NCBI GenBank assembly: GCA_030041215.1 | Contig: JASHOH010000136.1 | Coordinates: 124,001 to 188,000 of the forward strand | DNA length: 64,000 bases | From: Candidatus Sulfotelmatobacter sp. | GTDB lineage: Bacteria > Acidobacteriota > Terriglobia > Terriglobales > Acidobacteriaceae | Direction of reading: 5' to 3' | In this document: one piece after another, positions 45,124-53,124 of the stretch | Numbering within the stretch: the stretch's first letter is position 1 | How the letters are laid out: every line of letters starts with the position of its first letter | Notes under the pieces: generated by a model | Told to the model about the DNA's origin: nothing | Seen by the model: only the letters and a program-made list of their open reading frames with translations | Database searches by the model: none | Made by a program: the position numbers and the translations under genes

Positions 45124-46274
45124 CAGCGGTCGACCTCGCCGAGAACGATGTCGAGCGTGCCAATGACGGCAATGACATCAGCCACGAGCTGGCCGCGGCA
45201 CATGGTGTCGAGAGCTTGCAGATTCACGAACGACGGCGGCCGGACTCGCACGCGATAGGGCTGTGTGGACCCGTCGCTGACGATGAAATATCCGAGCTCG
45301 CCTTTGGGAGCCTCGATGGAGTGATAGACTTCGCCGACCGGCGGCTTCATGACCTTGGGCACTTTCGCCATGATCGGCCCTTCGGGCAGCGAATCCACCG
45401 CCTGCTCGATGATGCGCACGGCCTGGCGCATCTCGATCATGCGCACGATATATCGGTCGTAAGTGTCGCCGTTCTGGCCAGTGGGGATTTCGAAATCGAA
45501 ATTCTTGTAGTTGGCGTAGGGCTGGGCCTTACGAATGTCCCACTTGACGCCGCTGGCGCGCAGCACCGGACCGGTCACGCCGAGAGCGATGCAATCTTCG
45601 GCGGAAATCTTTCCGATGCCCTTAGTGCGCTCGAGCCAGATGCGGTTGGTGGTGAGCAGCTCTTCGTATTCATCGATCTTCGGGCGGAAGAAGTTGAGGA
45701 AGTTTTTCACTTCCTTTTCGAAACCATTGTAGGTTTCGTACTGCAGGCCGCCGATACGGAAGGCATGTGTGGTCAGGCGCGCGCCACAGTATTTCTCGAA
45801 AATCTTGAGAATCTCTTCGCGATCACGGAATGTGTAGAACAAAGGAGTGATGGCGCCGATATCGAGCGCGTGCGTGCCGAGCCAGAGCTGGTGGCTGGCA
45901 ATACGGTTGAGTTCCGTCAGAATCACGCGCACGTGCTGGGCGCGGGACGGAGCTTCGATGGCCAGCAGCTTTTCGACCGCTTCGCAATAGCCCAGCCCGT
46001 TCGACACCGCGGCGACGTAATCCATGCGGTCGACGTAAGGATTGAACATTGCGTAAGTTCGGTTCTCGCCGATTTTTTCTACGCCGCGATGCAGGTAGCC
46101 AATAACGCATTCGAGCCCGAGAACCTTTTCGCCGTCGAGCCGCAGGATGACGCGCAGCACGCCGTGCGTCGCGGGATGCTGCGGTCCCATGTTGATGACG
46201 AGTTCGTTCGCGTCAAGAAAAGTCTTGTCGGGAGTGTCGAGATCGAGCGGCGAGAGCGTTCTCTGGTCGGCCAT
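45123..46274 (-). CDS. nuoD: NADH-quinone oxidoreductase subunit D
   Basis: 383 residues. Quinone-site HPATHG in [18 protein letters not shown], the [18 protein letters not shown] segment with the quinone Tyr, and the C-terminal [12 protein letters not shown]. Peripheral-arm subunit next to the quinone cavity, partner of NuoB and NuoC. Separate from NuoC here, not fused. Confidence 0.96.
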   Translation of the reverse strand: MADQRTLSPLDLDTPDKTFLDANELVINMGPQHPATHGVLRVILRLDGEKVLGLECVIGYLHRGVEKIGENRTYAMFNPYVDRMDYVAAVSNGLGYCEAVEKLLAIEAPSRAQHVRVILTELNRIASHQLWLGTHALDIGAITPLFYTFRDREEILKIFEKYCGARLTTHAFRIGGLQYETYNGFEKEVKNFLNFFRPKIDEYEELLTTNRIWLERTKGIGKISAEDCIALGVTGPVLRASGVKWDIRKAQPYANYKNFDFEIPTGQNGDTYDRYIVRMIEMRQAVRIIEQAVDSLPEGPIMAKVPKVMKPPVGEVYHSIEAPKGELGYFIVSDGSTQPYRVRVRPPSFVNLQALDTMCRGQLVADVIAVIGTLDIVLGEVDR

Positions 46275-46279
46275 CGGTT

Positions 46280-46939
46280 CTACTGCCCGCTTTCAATTCC
46301 GAGGTTGATCTGTACCCACTCGTTGTCTTGTTGCAGGATACTGTAGTCCTTGCGCAGGGGATAACCTTTCCAGCCGTCGGGCAGAAGAATGCGTTTCAAA
46401 TCGGGATGCCCGTCAAATTTAATGCCGAACATGTCGTAGACTTCGCGCTCCAGCCAGTTGGCGGTCGGCCAAATCGGCACGGAACTCGGCAAGGTCTCGC
46501 CATCCTTAATCTGCGTCTTCACGCGAATGCGCTCGTTGCGCGGAAAGGAATAAAGAACCCAGATGATGTCGAACTGCTTTTCCCGCTGCGGATAATGCAC
46601 GGCGGTGATGTCGACGCAGTAATCGAATTGTTCTTCGTTGCGCAGGACCTGAAGAATCTCGGGAATCAGCGAGCGGTCGACCACCATGTAGTTCTGCCCG
46701 ACATAGGTCAGCGGCTCGATGCCCGAGCCGTAGGAAGCTTTCAGCTTTGCGATCATGGGCGAATCCCATGGAGTTGGCGCCGGAACGGCCGGTTTGGCGG
46801 GTGCGGCGGGTTTGGCGGCGGGCGCGGCTGGAGCAGCTGCCGCAGGCTTGGCTGGAGTTGCTGGAGCGGGTTTCTCAGCCGTGGGCTTGGCCTCGCCTTC
46901 CGGCGAGGGTTGTGAGGGCGGCTTGGTTTCCTCCGGCAT
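46280..46939 (-). CDS. nuoC: NADH-quinone oxidoreductase subunit C with Ala/Pro-rich N-terminus
   Basis: 219 residues. The core signature [20 protein letters not shown] is near the C-terminus, with VDITAVHYP before it. Residues 1-60 are an Ala/Pro/Lys tract (for example [20 protein letters not shown]) not found in standard NuoC, probably a disordered tether. nuoC is the first gene after the accessory insert; nuoB should stand upstream and does not. Confidence 0.94.
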   Translation of the reverse strand: MPEETKPPSQPSPEGEAKPTAEKPAPATPAKPAAAAPAAPAAKPAAPAKPAVPAPTPWDSPMIAKLKASYGSGIEPLTYVGQNYMVVDRSLIPEILQVLRNEEQFDYCVDITAVHYPQREKQFDIIWVLYSFPRNERIRVKTQIKDGETLPSSVPIWPTANWLEREVYDMFGIKFDGHPDLKRILLPDGWKGYPLRKDYSILQQDNEWVQINLGIESGQ

Positions 46940-47104
46940 GTCAGGCGAACAGACCGCTACGAGAAAACTTCGGGAGAACGTCCACTTTTATCAGCTTGAG
47001 AGTGCGCTGTCAACGATGGTCAGAGGAAGGTAGTGGCTGAATTTGAATCGTAGGTAGTTTTCCACAGAAGTAAATCCCAAACACACAAAAAGGAGGAAAT
47101 GAGA

Positions 47105-47629
47105 ATGAAAGCCGAAGTAAGCAATAGCGAGTCAACAAATTGCTTGACAGAAGTTGAGTCGAAGTGTATTGTAAATTCCGTGATCAGTTTTGCCAATCTC
47201 AAGGCGCGATTGAATCAGCAATACGATGTCGATTACGACTACTTGGTAAAGAACTATGCAGAGCAGGACAGACTTCGCGCATCGGTTCTTCGGTACCAAG
47301 ACTTGGAGCGAGAGGCCAAGGTTAGGCGCGAACGGGCTGCTAGCATCATCGTCGTACTTGGCGAGGAAAAATTTAAGGAACGAGAACCTTCCAGCAGGGG
47401 GGATGCGAAGGGAATATTCTTCGACACCGAAAATATGCCCCTCTGGACTCTCATGCGTGCCATCGTTGAGCAGATGGATGAAATTCAGGTGTCCGACTTG
47501 CAAGACGCATTGGAGTATTTCAAGAGGAAGGCTTCACGACAGGCGATAGAGTCTGCTCTAGCGTCTCACAAGGACGTGTTTGAAACTAAGACACGGAATC
47601 GGAACAAGTTTGTTTCGCTTAAGCGGTAA
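47105..47629 (+). CDS. Unknown protein with probable C-terminal winged-helix
   Basis: 174 residues from ATG 47105, which has GGAGG 8 bases upstream; an ATG two codons earlier is too close. A charged helical middle (YQDLEREAKVRRERAA) precedes LWTLMRAIVEQMDEIQVSDL, then a helix-turn-helix-like region (ALEYFKRKASRQAIESALAS) and a basic strand-rich end. The pattern suggests a winged-helix, but no family is recognised. Lower GC than the nuo genes and opposite strand; part of the insert between nuoA and nuoC. GTG 47180 could be a leaderless internal start from the promoter inside this gene. Confidence 0.55.
   Translation: MKAEVSNSESTNCLTEVESKCIVNSVISFANLKARLNQQYDVDYDYLVKNYAEQDRLRASVLRYQDLEREAKVRRERAASIIVVLGEEKFKEREPSSRGDAKGIFFDTENMPLWTLMRAIVEQMDEIQVSDLQDALEYFKRKASRQAIESALASHKDVFETKTRNRNKFVSLKR
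47144..47172 (+). promoter_or_regulatory. Near-consensus promoter inside the unknown gene
   Basis: TTGACA (47144-47149), a 17-base spacer, then TATTGT (47167-47172). Transcription would begin close to an in-frame GTG at 47180. Confidence 0.5.
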
Positions 47630-47677
47630 ACAGGAAAGGAGAGTATGCAACCTCCATGAGAATTGATCGCCAATAGC

Positions 47678-47712
47678 GAGAGCCGCTGAGAGTGGAATCT
47701 CAAGCGGCTCTC
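47678..47712 (+). other. Hairpin upstream of the transposase gene
   Basis: GAGAGCCGCT (47678-47687) pairs exactly with 47703-47712; four more pairs (GAGA/TCTC) extend the stem past a bulged A. No T run follows, so it is not a normal terminator. It lies 82 bases before the transposase ATG and may be an element end or a translation-controlling structure. Confidence 0.5.
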
Positions 47713-47793
47713 AAGACCAACAATTCGGCAAGCCGAAGTGCTGACCTTCCAATCGTCATTTTGGCTTGCCTTCACTCGAAAGGCAAGGACAAA

Positions 47794-48615
47794 ATGAACT
47801 CACTCCCGCTCGAAAAGAAACTTGCTGTAATCTCCGCCCTAGTCGAAGGCAATTCCATCCGTTCCGTATCGCGTATGACTGGCGTTGACCGGAACACAAT
47901 CAATTCCCTTTTGCTGCGTACTGGCGAACGTTGCCAGCAGATCATGAATGAGAGAATGCGGAATCTCGAATGCCGCTACATCCAAGTCGATGAAATCTGG
48001 ACATACGTACAAAAGAAACGACGCAATGTTCGCGCTGGTGACCCGCCGGAGGTAGGCGACCAATGGGTTTACGTAGCGATTGACGCGGAATCAAAACTCA
48101 TTCCGTCGTTCTATATCGGCAAGCGCGTGCGTCCCGATACGTGGCAATTCCTGTGGGACTTGCAACAACGGCTTGCTGGTGCTGTGCAGCTCACGACAGA
48201 TGGGTTAAATCACTACACTATCGCCGTACCCGAATGCTTCGGCCCGGAGCATTCGTTCGCGCAGTTGCAGAAGATGTTCGGCAGTTGGTGGCTAGAGGAT
48301 GGTACCCCGGAGGGAAAATACTCCCCATCAGGCCTCACGGGGGTTATATCCAAAGTCCGACAGGGTGACCCTGACCCGGACTTTATCAGCACCAGTTTTG
48401 TAGAGCGTCAGAACCTCACGATGAGGATGGCAATGCGCCGATTCACGCGCCTGACGAACGCTTTCTCGAAGAAGCTGGCGAACCTAAAGGCCGCTTGTGC
48501 TTTGCATTTCGCACACTATAATTTCGTGCGCGTCCATTCTTCCCTCCGCGTGACACCTGCAATGGCCGCTGGTATCACTCCCCACATTTGGGAACTAGGA
48601 GAATTGATCGCATGA
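47794..48615 (+). mobile_element. IS1-like DDE transposase
   Basis: 273 residues. N-terminal helix-turn-helix (LEKKLAVISALVEGNSIRSV, then SRMTGVDRNTINSLLLRTGE) followed by a DDE core: D in YIQVDEIWTYVQKK, D in VQLTTDGLNHYTIA and E in STSFVERQNLTMRM. This is the widespread single-frame IS1-related group. ATG 47794 has AGGA just upstream and matches the usual N-terminus; in-frame GTG 47692 would add an unrelated 34 residues. Terminal inverted repeats and target duplications were not found by eye. Overlaps the next small gene by 4 bases. Confidence 0.88.
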
Positions 48616-48824
48616 AAGCAAATCAAGATGAAATACTGACAACGCTTGACGCCATCAACGAAAACCTGAAAGCAGGAGTGCTTGCCCTTGTCGCCATAAC
48701 AATGCAGATTCGTGACAATAAACATGGCGAGGCTATCACTTCTGCGCAGCTTGAGTCCGCCGCTGAAGTTCTCCGACTGTCAGCCAAGGTTCTGAAACCG
48801 ATGTTCGGTTTCCTCGACGAGTAG
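48612..48824 (+). CDS. Small protein coupled to the transposase
   Basis: 70 residues from ATG 48612, which overlaps the transposase stop (ATGA) and has GGAGAA upstream. Two helices are predicted by pattern (EILTTLDAINENLKAGVLAL; SAQLESAAEVLRLSAKVLKP). Not recognised. The overlap argues that it is part of the mobile unit or of its expression control. A terminator lies 120 bases downstream. Confidence 0.5.
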   Translation: MKANQDEILTTLDAINENLKAGVLALVAITMQIRDNKHGEAITSAQLESAAEVLRLSAKVLKPMFGFLDE

Positions 48825-48944
48825 GCTGTCGCCGGAATATCGAAACTGCTAGTGCTATTACACTAATCGCAAGAGAGACATACGTGAGGAATTGCATTCG
48901 ACACACTCCTGTGTTAACTTGAGTTTGCCGACAAGTTTCGAGAG

Positions 48945-48968
48945 GCCCGGACTGGCATCCGGGCTTTT
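48945..48968 (+). terminator. Rho-independent terminator after the transposase unit
   Basis: GCCCGGA, loop CTGGCA, TCCGGGC, then TTTT. It ends the plus-strand transposase unit; the stop codon of the minus-strand HhH gene adjoins it. Confidence 0.75.
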
Positions 48969-49157
48969 CTATTTAAGAGCCTCTTTAACCTTGAGCGCAA
49001 TATCCATACGCATGTATGGCACAGACGCGAGGTCTTCTACTGGTGCTCGCTTTAATTCTTCTACCGAATCGAAATGGGTGATGAGCGCCTGAAACCGTTT
49101 CCGACCGACCCATTTGATTCCGAATATCTGCTTTTGATCTTCCCGCGTCATCGTCAT
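48969..49157 (-). CDS. Orphan helix-hairpin-helix protein, like the UvrC C-terminus
   Basis: 62 residues, essentially one (HhH)2 unit: IFGIKWVGRKRFQALITHF, DSVEELKRAPVEDLASVPYM, then a final helix ALKVKEALK. This matches the last 55 residues of UvrC (consensus IPGVGPKRRKALLKHFGS then VEELAAVPG). Either a free-standing DNA-binding protein or the detached tail of a lost uvrC. ATG 49157 gives the compact form; a TTG at 49199 is also in frame. The first hairpin Gly-x-Gly is altered (GIKWVG). Confidence 0.5.
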   Translation of the reverse strand: MTMTREDQKQIFGIKWVGRKRFQALITHFDSVEELKRAPVEDLASVPYMRMDIALKVKEALK

Positions 49158-49546
49158 GCACGCAATTCTCTCGCCACTCGCTGCGCGACGCAAGCTCAAA
49201 TTCAGCCACTACCCAGAGGAAAATTAAAGTGATCACACAGGCGCAAATGGCGCTAGGCACGCGTCATCCGTGGGAGTGCGCTTGACAATGCTCGATCAGA
49301 TCGCGGATGCGCCGGGCATCCGCTTTGCGATGGGCGTGGCTGGTGATGGGGTCCGCGCCGCCGCTCGATTCAATCACAAATGTTCGACCAGATCATCCCT
49401 GTAACCGTGCGTACCGATGCCACCTTCGACATGGCGATGGTTTCTTCGTTGCTGCCAAAGAGGCGCGATTTGATGCGGCTTATGCGATTGGAGTGACAAT
49501 GATTTTTGTGGGAAAGAAAACATTGCTTCGGGTCTAGCGGCTGGCC

Positions 49547-49620
49547 TTGAAAACTGTTTCCGGAGGAACGTCTGGGATTGGGTTGGCGGTCATGAAATCT
49601 TGCAGGAGGTGCGGAGCTTC
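49547..49620 (+). pseudogene. Fragment of a short-chain dehydrogenase N-terminus
   Basis: The frame reads KTVSGGTSGIGLAVMKSC then RRCGASLL, close to the SDR cofactor motif (VTGGTSGIGLA followed by GAxV). It breaks off at a repeat and has no start signal. Probably a relic brought in with the insert; short enough that chance cannot be excluded. Confidence 0.35.
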
Positions 49621-49660
49621 ACTCCTGGAGCCTTCGGCTTCGCTCAGGGCAGGCAGCCGG

Positions 49661-49679
49661 GGCGGCTGTCCCTACATGG
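49661..49679. repeat. GGCTGTCCCTACATGG repeat, copy 2 (abuts nuoA stop)
   Basis: Directly adjoins the nuoA stop codon at 49680. A degenerate CTTCGGCTTCGCTCAGGGCAG unit precedes it (about 49632-49652). Confidence 0.6.
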
Positions 49680-50036
49680 CTATACCCACTCCAGCGCGCC
49701 TTTTTTCCAGACCCAGATGTAGCCGGCGATCAGGATCGCCAGGAAAATCAGGATCTCGACGAAGCCGAATAATCCCAGCGCTTTGAATTTCACCGCCCAG
49801 GGAAACAGAAAAATTGTTTCCACGTCGAAAACGACGAACAGAATGGCGATGATGTAATAGCGCACAGTGTAGCGGCCTCGCGAGTCGGAGACGGGATCGA
49901 TGCCGCACTCATAAGGCATCAGCTTGGTTTTGTTGGGATTCTCCGGCCGCACCAGCTTGAACAGCAGCAACGTGAGCGGAAGAAGAATGAGAATGATGGC
50001 GATGAAAATGAAGATGGGAACGTAGTTTTGGGGCAT
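49680..50036 (-). CDS. nuoA: NADH-quinone oxidoreductase subunit A
   Basis: 118 residues, three helices. The quinone-channel loop YECGIDPVSDSRGRYTVRYY and the FDVETIFLFPWAV helix with conserved Asp/Glu are intact. It is the first nuo gene in transcription order, but 2.7 kb of insert separates it from nuoC, so the downstream genes must have their own promoter or read-through. Confidence 0.96.
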   Translation of the reverse strand: MPQNYVPIFIFIAIILILLPLTLLLFKLVRPENPNKTKLMPYECGIDPVSDSRGRYTVRYYIIAILFVVFDVETIFLFPWAVKFKALGLFGFVEILIFLAILIAGYIWVWKKGALEWV

Positions 50037-50196
50037 GTTCGCTCTGCGTTTTTCCGAAGAGACACTCGATACTAACGGTCTGAACGGCGCGGTTCAATAG
50101 CAATTGTAGATGATCGTGCAAGCGCGAAAGCAGATTCCTCACTTTCCTCGAAATGACAAACTTATCCGGGAATCAAGAAAATACCCTGGATGGCTG

Positions 50197-50718
50197 TTAT
50201 TTCTGGCTTTTCAGATACGCGGCAATCCAGCGCTGCCAGTTCTGCATTTTCTCGGCGTAGGCTTCTGCCGAGAAATTTTCCAGCAATGACCTGGCGTGCT
50301 CTCCGAACGCCGTGACCGTGTAGGTCACCGTCACGCTGCTGCTTTCCTGCCCGAGGGGCTCGACTTTCACGACGATGTGCGCCGCGTGCGACGCCGGAGC
50401 CAGGCGGATGTATTCGGCTCTGTGCGTCTGGCAATCGGCATCGACGATCGTCCATGTGGCTTCCTGATCGCCCTTGCCTTCTCGGAAGACAGTGTCCCGA
50501 GCGAACGCGATCGTAGCGGGAAAAACTGGTTGAGGGTCCCAACCAGGAACCCAGCCGCGCTCGCCTTCTGGACTGAAAAGAGGAAAAGCGTCTTCGGGGC
50601 TACACGGCAGCTCAAAGCTGCCGATGCGACTGATCTGCTGCGCAGCTTCGATTTCTTTTGTGGATGCAAGGACAATTACGGCAGCGCAGAATACCGAGAT
50701 GCAATTAACGAAAACCAT
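50197..50718 (-). CDS. Exported SRPBCC/START-like protein
   Basis: 173 residues. A hydrophobic N-terminus (CISVFCAAVIVLAST) acts as signal or anchor. The rest fits the SRPBCC lipid-binding fold: SFELPCSPEDAFPLFSPEGE, WVPGWDPQPVFP, and the long C-terminal helix AEKMQNWQRWIAAYLKS. AGGAG is 9 bases before ATG 50718. Ligand unknown; divergent from lysS. Confidence 0.7.
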   Translation of the reverse strand: MVFVNCISVFCAAVIVLASTKEIEAAQQISRIGSFELPCSPEDAFPLFSPEGERGWVPGWDPQPVFPATIAFARDTVFREGKGDQEATWTIVDADCQTHRAEYIRLAPASHAAHIVVKVEPLGQESSSVTVTYTVTAFGEHARSLLENFSAEAYAEKMQNWQRWIAAYLKSQK

Positions 50719-50767
50719 GGATCAGTCACTCCTGTAGTTGGCGGCCGCGACGAACGGTAGCATTGTT

Positions 50768-50773
50768 TATAAT
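50768..50773 (+). promoter_or_regulatory. -10 element of lysS
   Basis: A perfect TATAAT. No -35 at standard spacing is obvious. It places the transcript start at about 50780 and supports the lysS start at TTG 50808 rather than further upstream. Confidence 0.4.
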
Positions 50774-50807
50774 CGCAGTTCCCTATTCTCTATCACGAAA
50801 GGCCCTC

Positions 50808-52349
50808 TTGGCGCTTGACGAAAACATTTACGAGCAGCGGCTGGCGAAGCTGAAGCAGATTGAAGCGCTGGGCCAGCCTGCCTACCGCACGAAATACGAG
50901 TTCACGCATACGATCCCGCAAATTCTGGCGGAGTATTCAGACAAAACTGCCGAACAACTCGAAAATCCGCGCGTGAATGTGCGCGTTGCTGGTCGCATTA
51001 TGGCGATCCGGCTGATGGGCAAAGCCGGATTCTGTCATTTGCAGCAAGGCGGGCAGCGGCTTCAGATCTATGTGAAGAAAGATGCCGTCGGAGACAAAGG
51101 ATTCGAACTCTACAAGCTGCTTGATCTGGGCGATCACATCGGCGTGAGCGGGTATCTGTTTCGCACACGCACGGGCGAACTCACTGTCCACGTGGAAGAG
51201 ATCACGTTCCTCAGCAAGGACCTGCTGCCGCTGCCGGAGAAATGGCATGGGCTGACCGATGTCGAGTTGAGATATCGAGAGAGATATGTCGATCTGGTGG
51301 TGAACCCGGAGGTGCGCGAAGTTTTTATCAAGCGAGCCAAGCTTGTATCTTCGCTGCGGCGCACCATGGAGGCGCATGGGTTTGTCGAAGTGGAAACGCC
51401 CATGATGCAGCCCATCGCCGGCGGCGCCGTGGCGCGGCCGTTTGTGACGCACCACAACACGCTCGACATGGACTTGTATCTGCGGATCGCGCCTGAGCTT
51501 TATCTGAAGCGGCTGGTCGTGGGAGGGTTTGATCGCGTGTATGAGATCAATCGCAATTTCCGCAACGAAGGTCTGGGTTGGCGCTGGAATCCTGAGTTCA
51601 CCATGCTTGAGTACTACCAGGCCTACGCCGACTTCCGCGACATGATGGATTTGACGCAGGAGTTGATTACGAATGCTGCAAAAGATGTGAACGGCAGTCT
51701 TAAATCAAAATGGGGCGATACAGAAATTGACTGGTCGAACTGGAAGCGGATGACGATGCGGGAGGCGATCATTCAGCTCTGGCCGGAGGCGGCCGGAGGG
51801 AAGCCGGAGATGAGTGATTTTTCCTCCCACGACGGAGTCAAGAAGCTGGTCGAGCGCTTTAACCGCGCTCATGCCCACATGGCTTACGATCCCGCTGAAT
51901 TGACAGGCAAGACAGTTGCGGCGTTGTTCGAGGCCGTGGCTGAAGAGCATCTGACGCAGCCGATGATCATTTATGAATTCCCTACTGCTGTCTCGCCTTT
52001 ATCGAAACAGAAGCCAGACGAGCCGGAGTGGACCGAGCGGTTTGAAATCTTCGCGGGGCAGATGGAGATTGCCAACGGATTCAGCGAACTCAACGATCCC
52101 GAAGATCAGCGTCGGCGTTTTGAGTCGCAGTTGAAGGAACGCGAGCGCGGCGATGAGGAAGCGCACCGGATGGATGAGGATTACATTCGCGCGCTCTCGT
52201 ATGGCATGCCACCGGCAGGAGGAGTGGGAGTGGGCGTGGACCGCTTGGCCATGCTGCTGACCGATTCGCACACGATTCGGGACGTGATTTTGTTCCCGTT
52301 GCTCAGGCCGGAGAAAAGCTTAAACGCGCGGGACACTGGGGGTACATAG
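50808..52349 (+). CDS. lysS: Lysyl-tRNA synthetase, class II
   Basis: 513 residues. Anticodon-binding OB fold first (VNVRVAGRIMAIRLMGKAGF), then the class II core: motif 2 FRNEGLGWRWNPEFTMLE and motif 3 GVGVGVDRLAMLLTDSHTIR. In motif 2 the usual SxRH (as in EGISVRHNPEF) is replaced by GWRW. The start is TTG 50808 with AAAGG 5 bases upstream; an upstream TTG at 50763 lies before the -10 element's likely transcript start. Charges tRNA-Lys. Confidence 0.95.
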   Translation: MALDENIYEQRLAKLKQIEALGQPAYRTKYEFTHTIPQILAEYSDKTAEQLENPRVNVRVAGRIMAIRLMGKAGFCHLQQGGQRLQIYVKKDAVGDKGFELYKLLDLGDHIGVSGYLFRTRTGELTVHVEEITFLSKDLLPLPEKWHGLTDVELRYRERYVDLVVNPEVREVFIKRAKLVSSLRRTMEAHGFVEVETPMMQPIAGGAVARPFVTHHNTLDMDLYLRIAPELYLKRLVVGGFDRVYEINRNFRNEGLGWRWNPEFTMLEYYQAYADFRDMMDLTQELITNAAKDVNGSLKSKWGDTEIDWSNWKRMTMREAIIQLWPEAAGGKPEMSDFSSHDGVKKLVERFNRAHAHMAYDPAELTGKTVAALFEAVAEEHLTQPMIIYEFPTAVSPLSKQKPDEPEWTERFEIFAGQMEIANGFSELNDPEDQRRRFESQLKERERGDEEAHRMDEDYIRALSYGMPPAGGVGVGVDRLAMLLTDSHTIRDVILFPLLRPEKSLNARDTGGT

Positions 52350-52713
52350 GGTAAGGCTTAGCTATCAAGAAAATCGGCTGAGTGATTAACCTTTTGTCGG
52401 GTATTTCCGACTAAGAACCCGGGAATCTCAGCGGTTACTAGGAAAGGTCCGCTTCCGTTTCTATAGTTTCCACAGGTGTTTGGGCTCAGTATTGGCAGCG
52501 CTGCCGTAACGTCCCGCAACTTTGTGGACGTTGGGTCGGCAGCGCTATGCTGTGTCTGCTGAAAACTTTCAACCCCTGCCAAAAAGCCCTTAACCGCAAA
52601 GGTCGCGAAGAGCATCCGCAAAGATCGCAAAGAAATCCGATCCAATGCGCTGGCAGCTCTCGCAGTCGACTTGTGCTCGACTGGAAGCCAAGGGCGGCTG
52701 TCCTTACATGGCC
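52350..52713. other. Convergent intergenic region with repeats
   Basis: 364 bases between lysS and the convergent cytochrome gene. It holds a CGCAAAGGTCGCGAAGAGC / CGCAAAGATCGCAAAG repeat (52590-52632, same family as at 331-367 and 1832-1876) and a GGCGGCTGTCCTTACATGG copy (52693-52711). No gene seen. Confidence 0.5.
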
Positions 52714-53124
52714 CTACTTCGCTGTTTTTCCACCCAATGTTCGTTGTGGCTCGTACGGCGGTTTGTCGGGGCTGAAGTTCGTGCTTAGATAATCGATCAG
52801 GGGATCGCGGTCGGCGGGGCCGACAACGGCGCCCCACTTGATCATTTTGTCGACTTCTTTGGTCCATGCGGCTTTGCTAAGGCGCTGCTGAAGGATGATG
52901 CGAGCTTCGTGGCACTCCAGGCAGGCGGTGGTGGCCTTGGCTTGCATCGCGCCGGTCGGGAGATCGGCAGTGAGGTTGGCGGATGCGGATTTCTGGGCGA
53001 TGGCCTTCAATGGAAGAATCAGGAAAAGTGCCGCAGTGGCTAAAGCCACGGATACGGCGATGATGTTAGTAGCAGCGCTGAAGCGCTGCGCCACCCAAAC
53101 GGGCACCAACACTTTACGCCACAT
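52714..53124 (-). CDS. Cytochrome c subunit of sulfite dehydrogenase
   Basis: 136 residues. N-terminal signal/anchor helix (ATAALFLILPLKAIAQ), then one heme site CLECH. The short distal half (VVGPADRDPLIDYLSTNF) matches the small cytochromes that follow sulfite dehydrogenase Mo-subunits (SorB-like). Start ATG 53124 lies 11 bases inside the end of the Mo-subunit gene. It would take electrons from sulfite oxidation to the respiratory chain. A Met ligand is not obvious. Confidence 0.85.
   Translation of the reverse strand: MWRKVLVPVWVAQRFSAATNIIAVSVALATAALFLILPLKAIAQKSASANLTADLPTGAMQAKATTACLECHEARIILQQRLSKAAWTKEVDKMIKWGAVVGPADRDPLIDYLSTNFSPDKPPYEPQRTLGGKTAK

Larger units (their letters stand above)
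49200..49679. other. Gene debris between the HhH gene and nuoA
   Basis: 480 bases with no intact gene. Contains short frames with stops, one SDR-like fragment (listed separately) and at the end a GGCGGCTGTCCCTACATGG repeat. No trace of nuoB was recognised on either strand. Confidence 0.45.

Noticed and set aside
45114-46346. Plus-strand frame of 410 codons
   Set aside because: Antisense to nuoD; long because of codon bias in the real gene.
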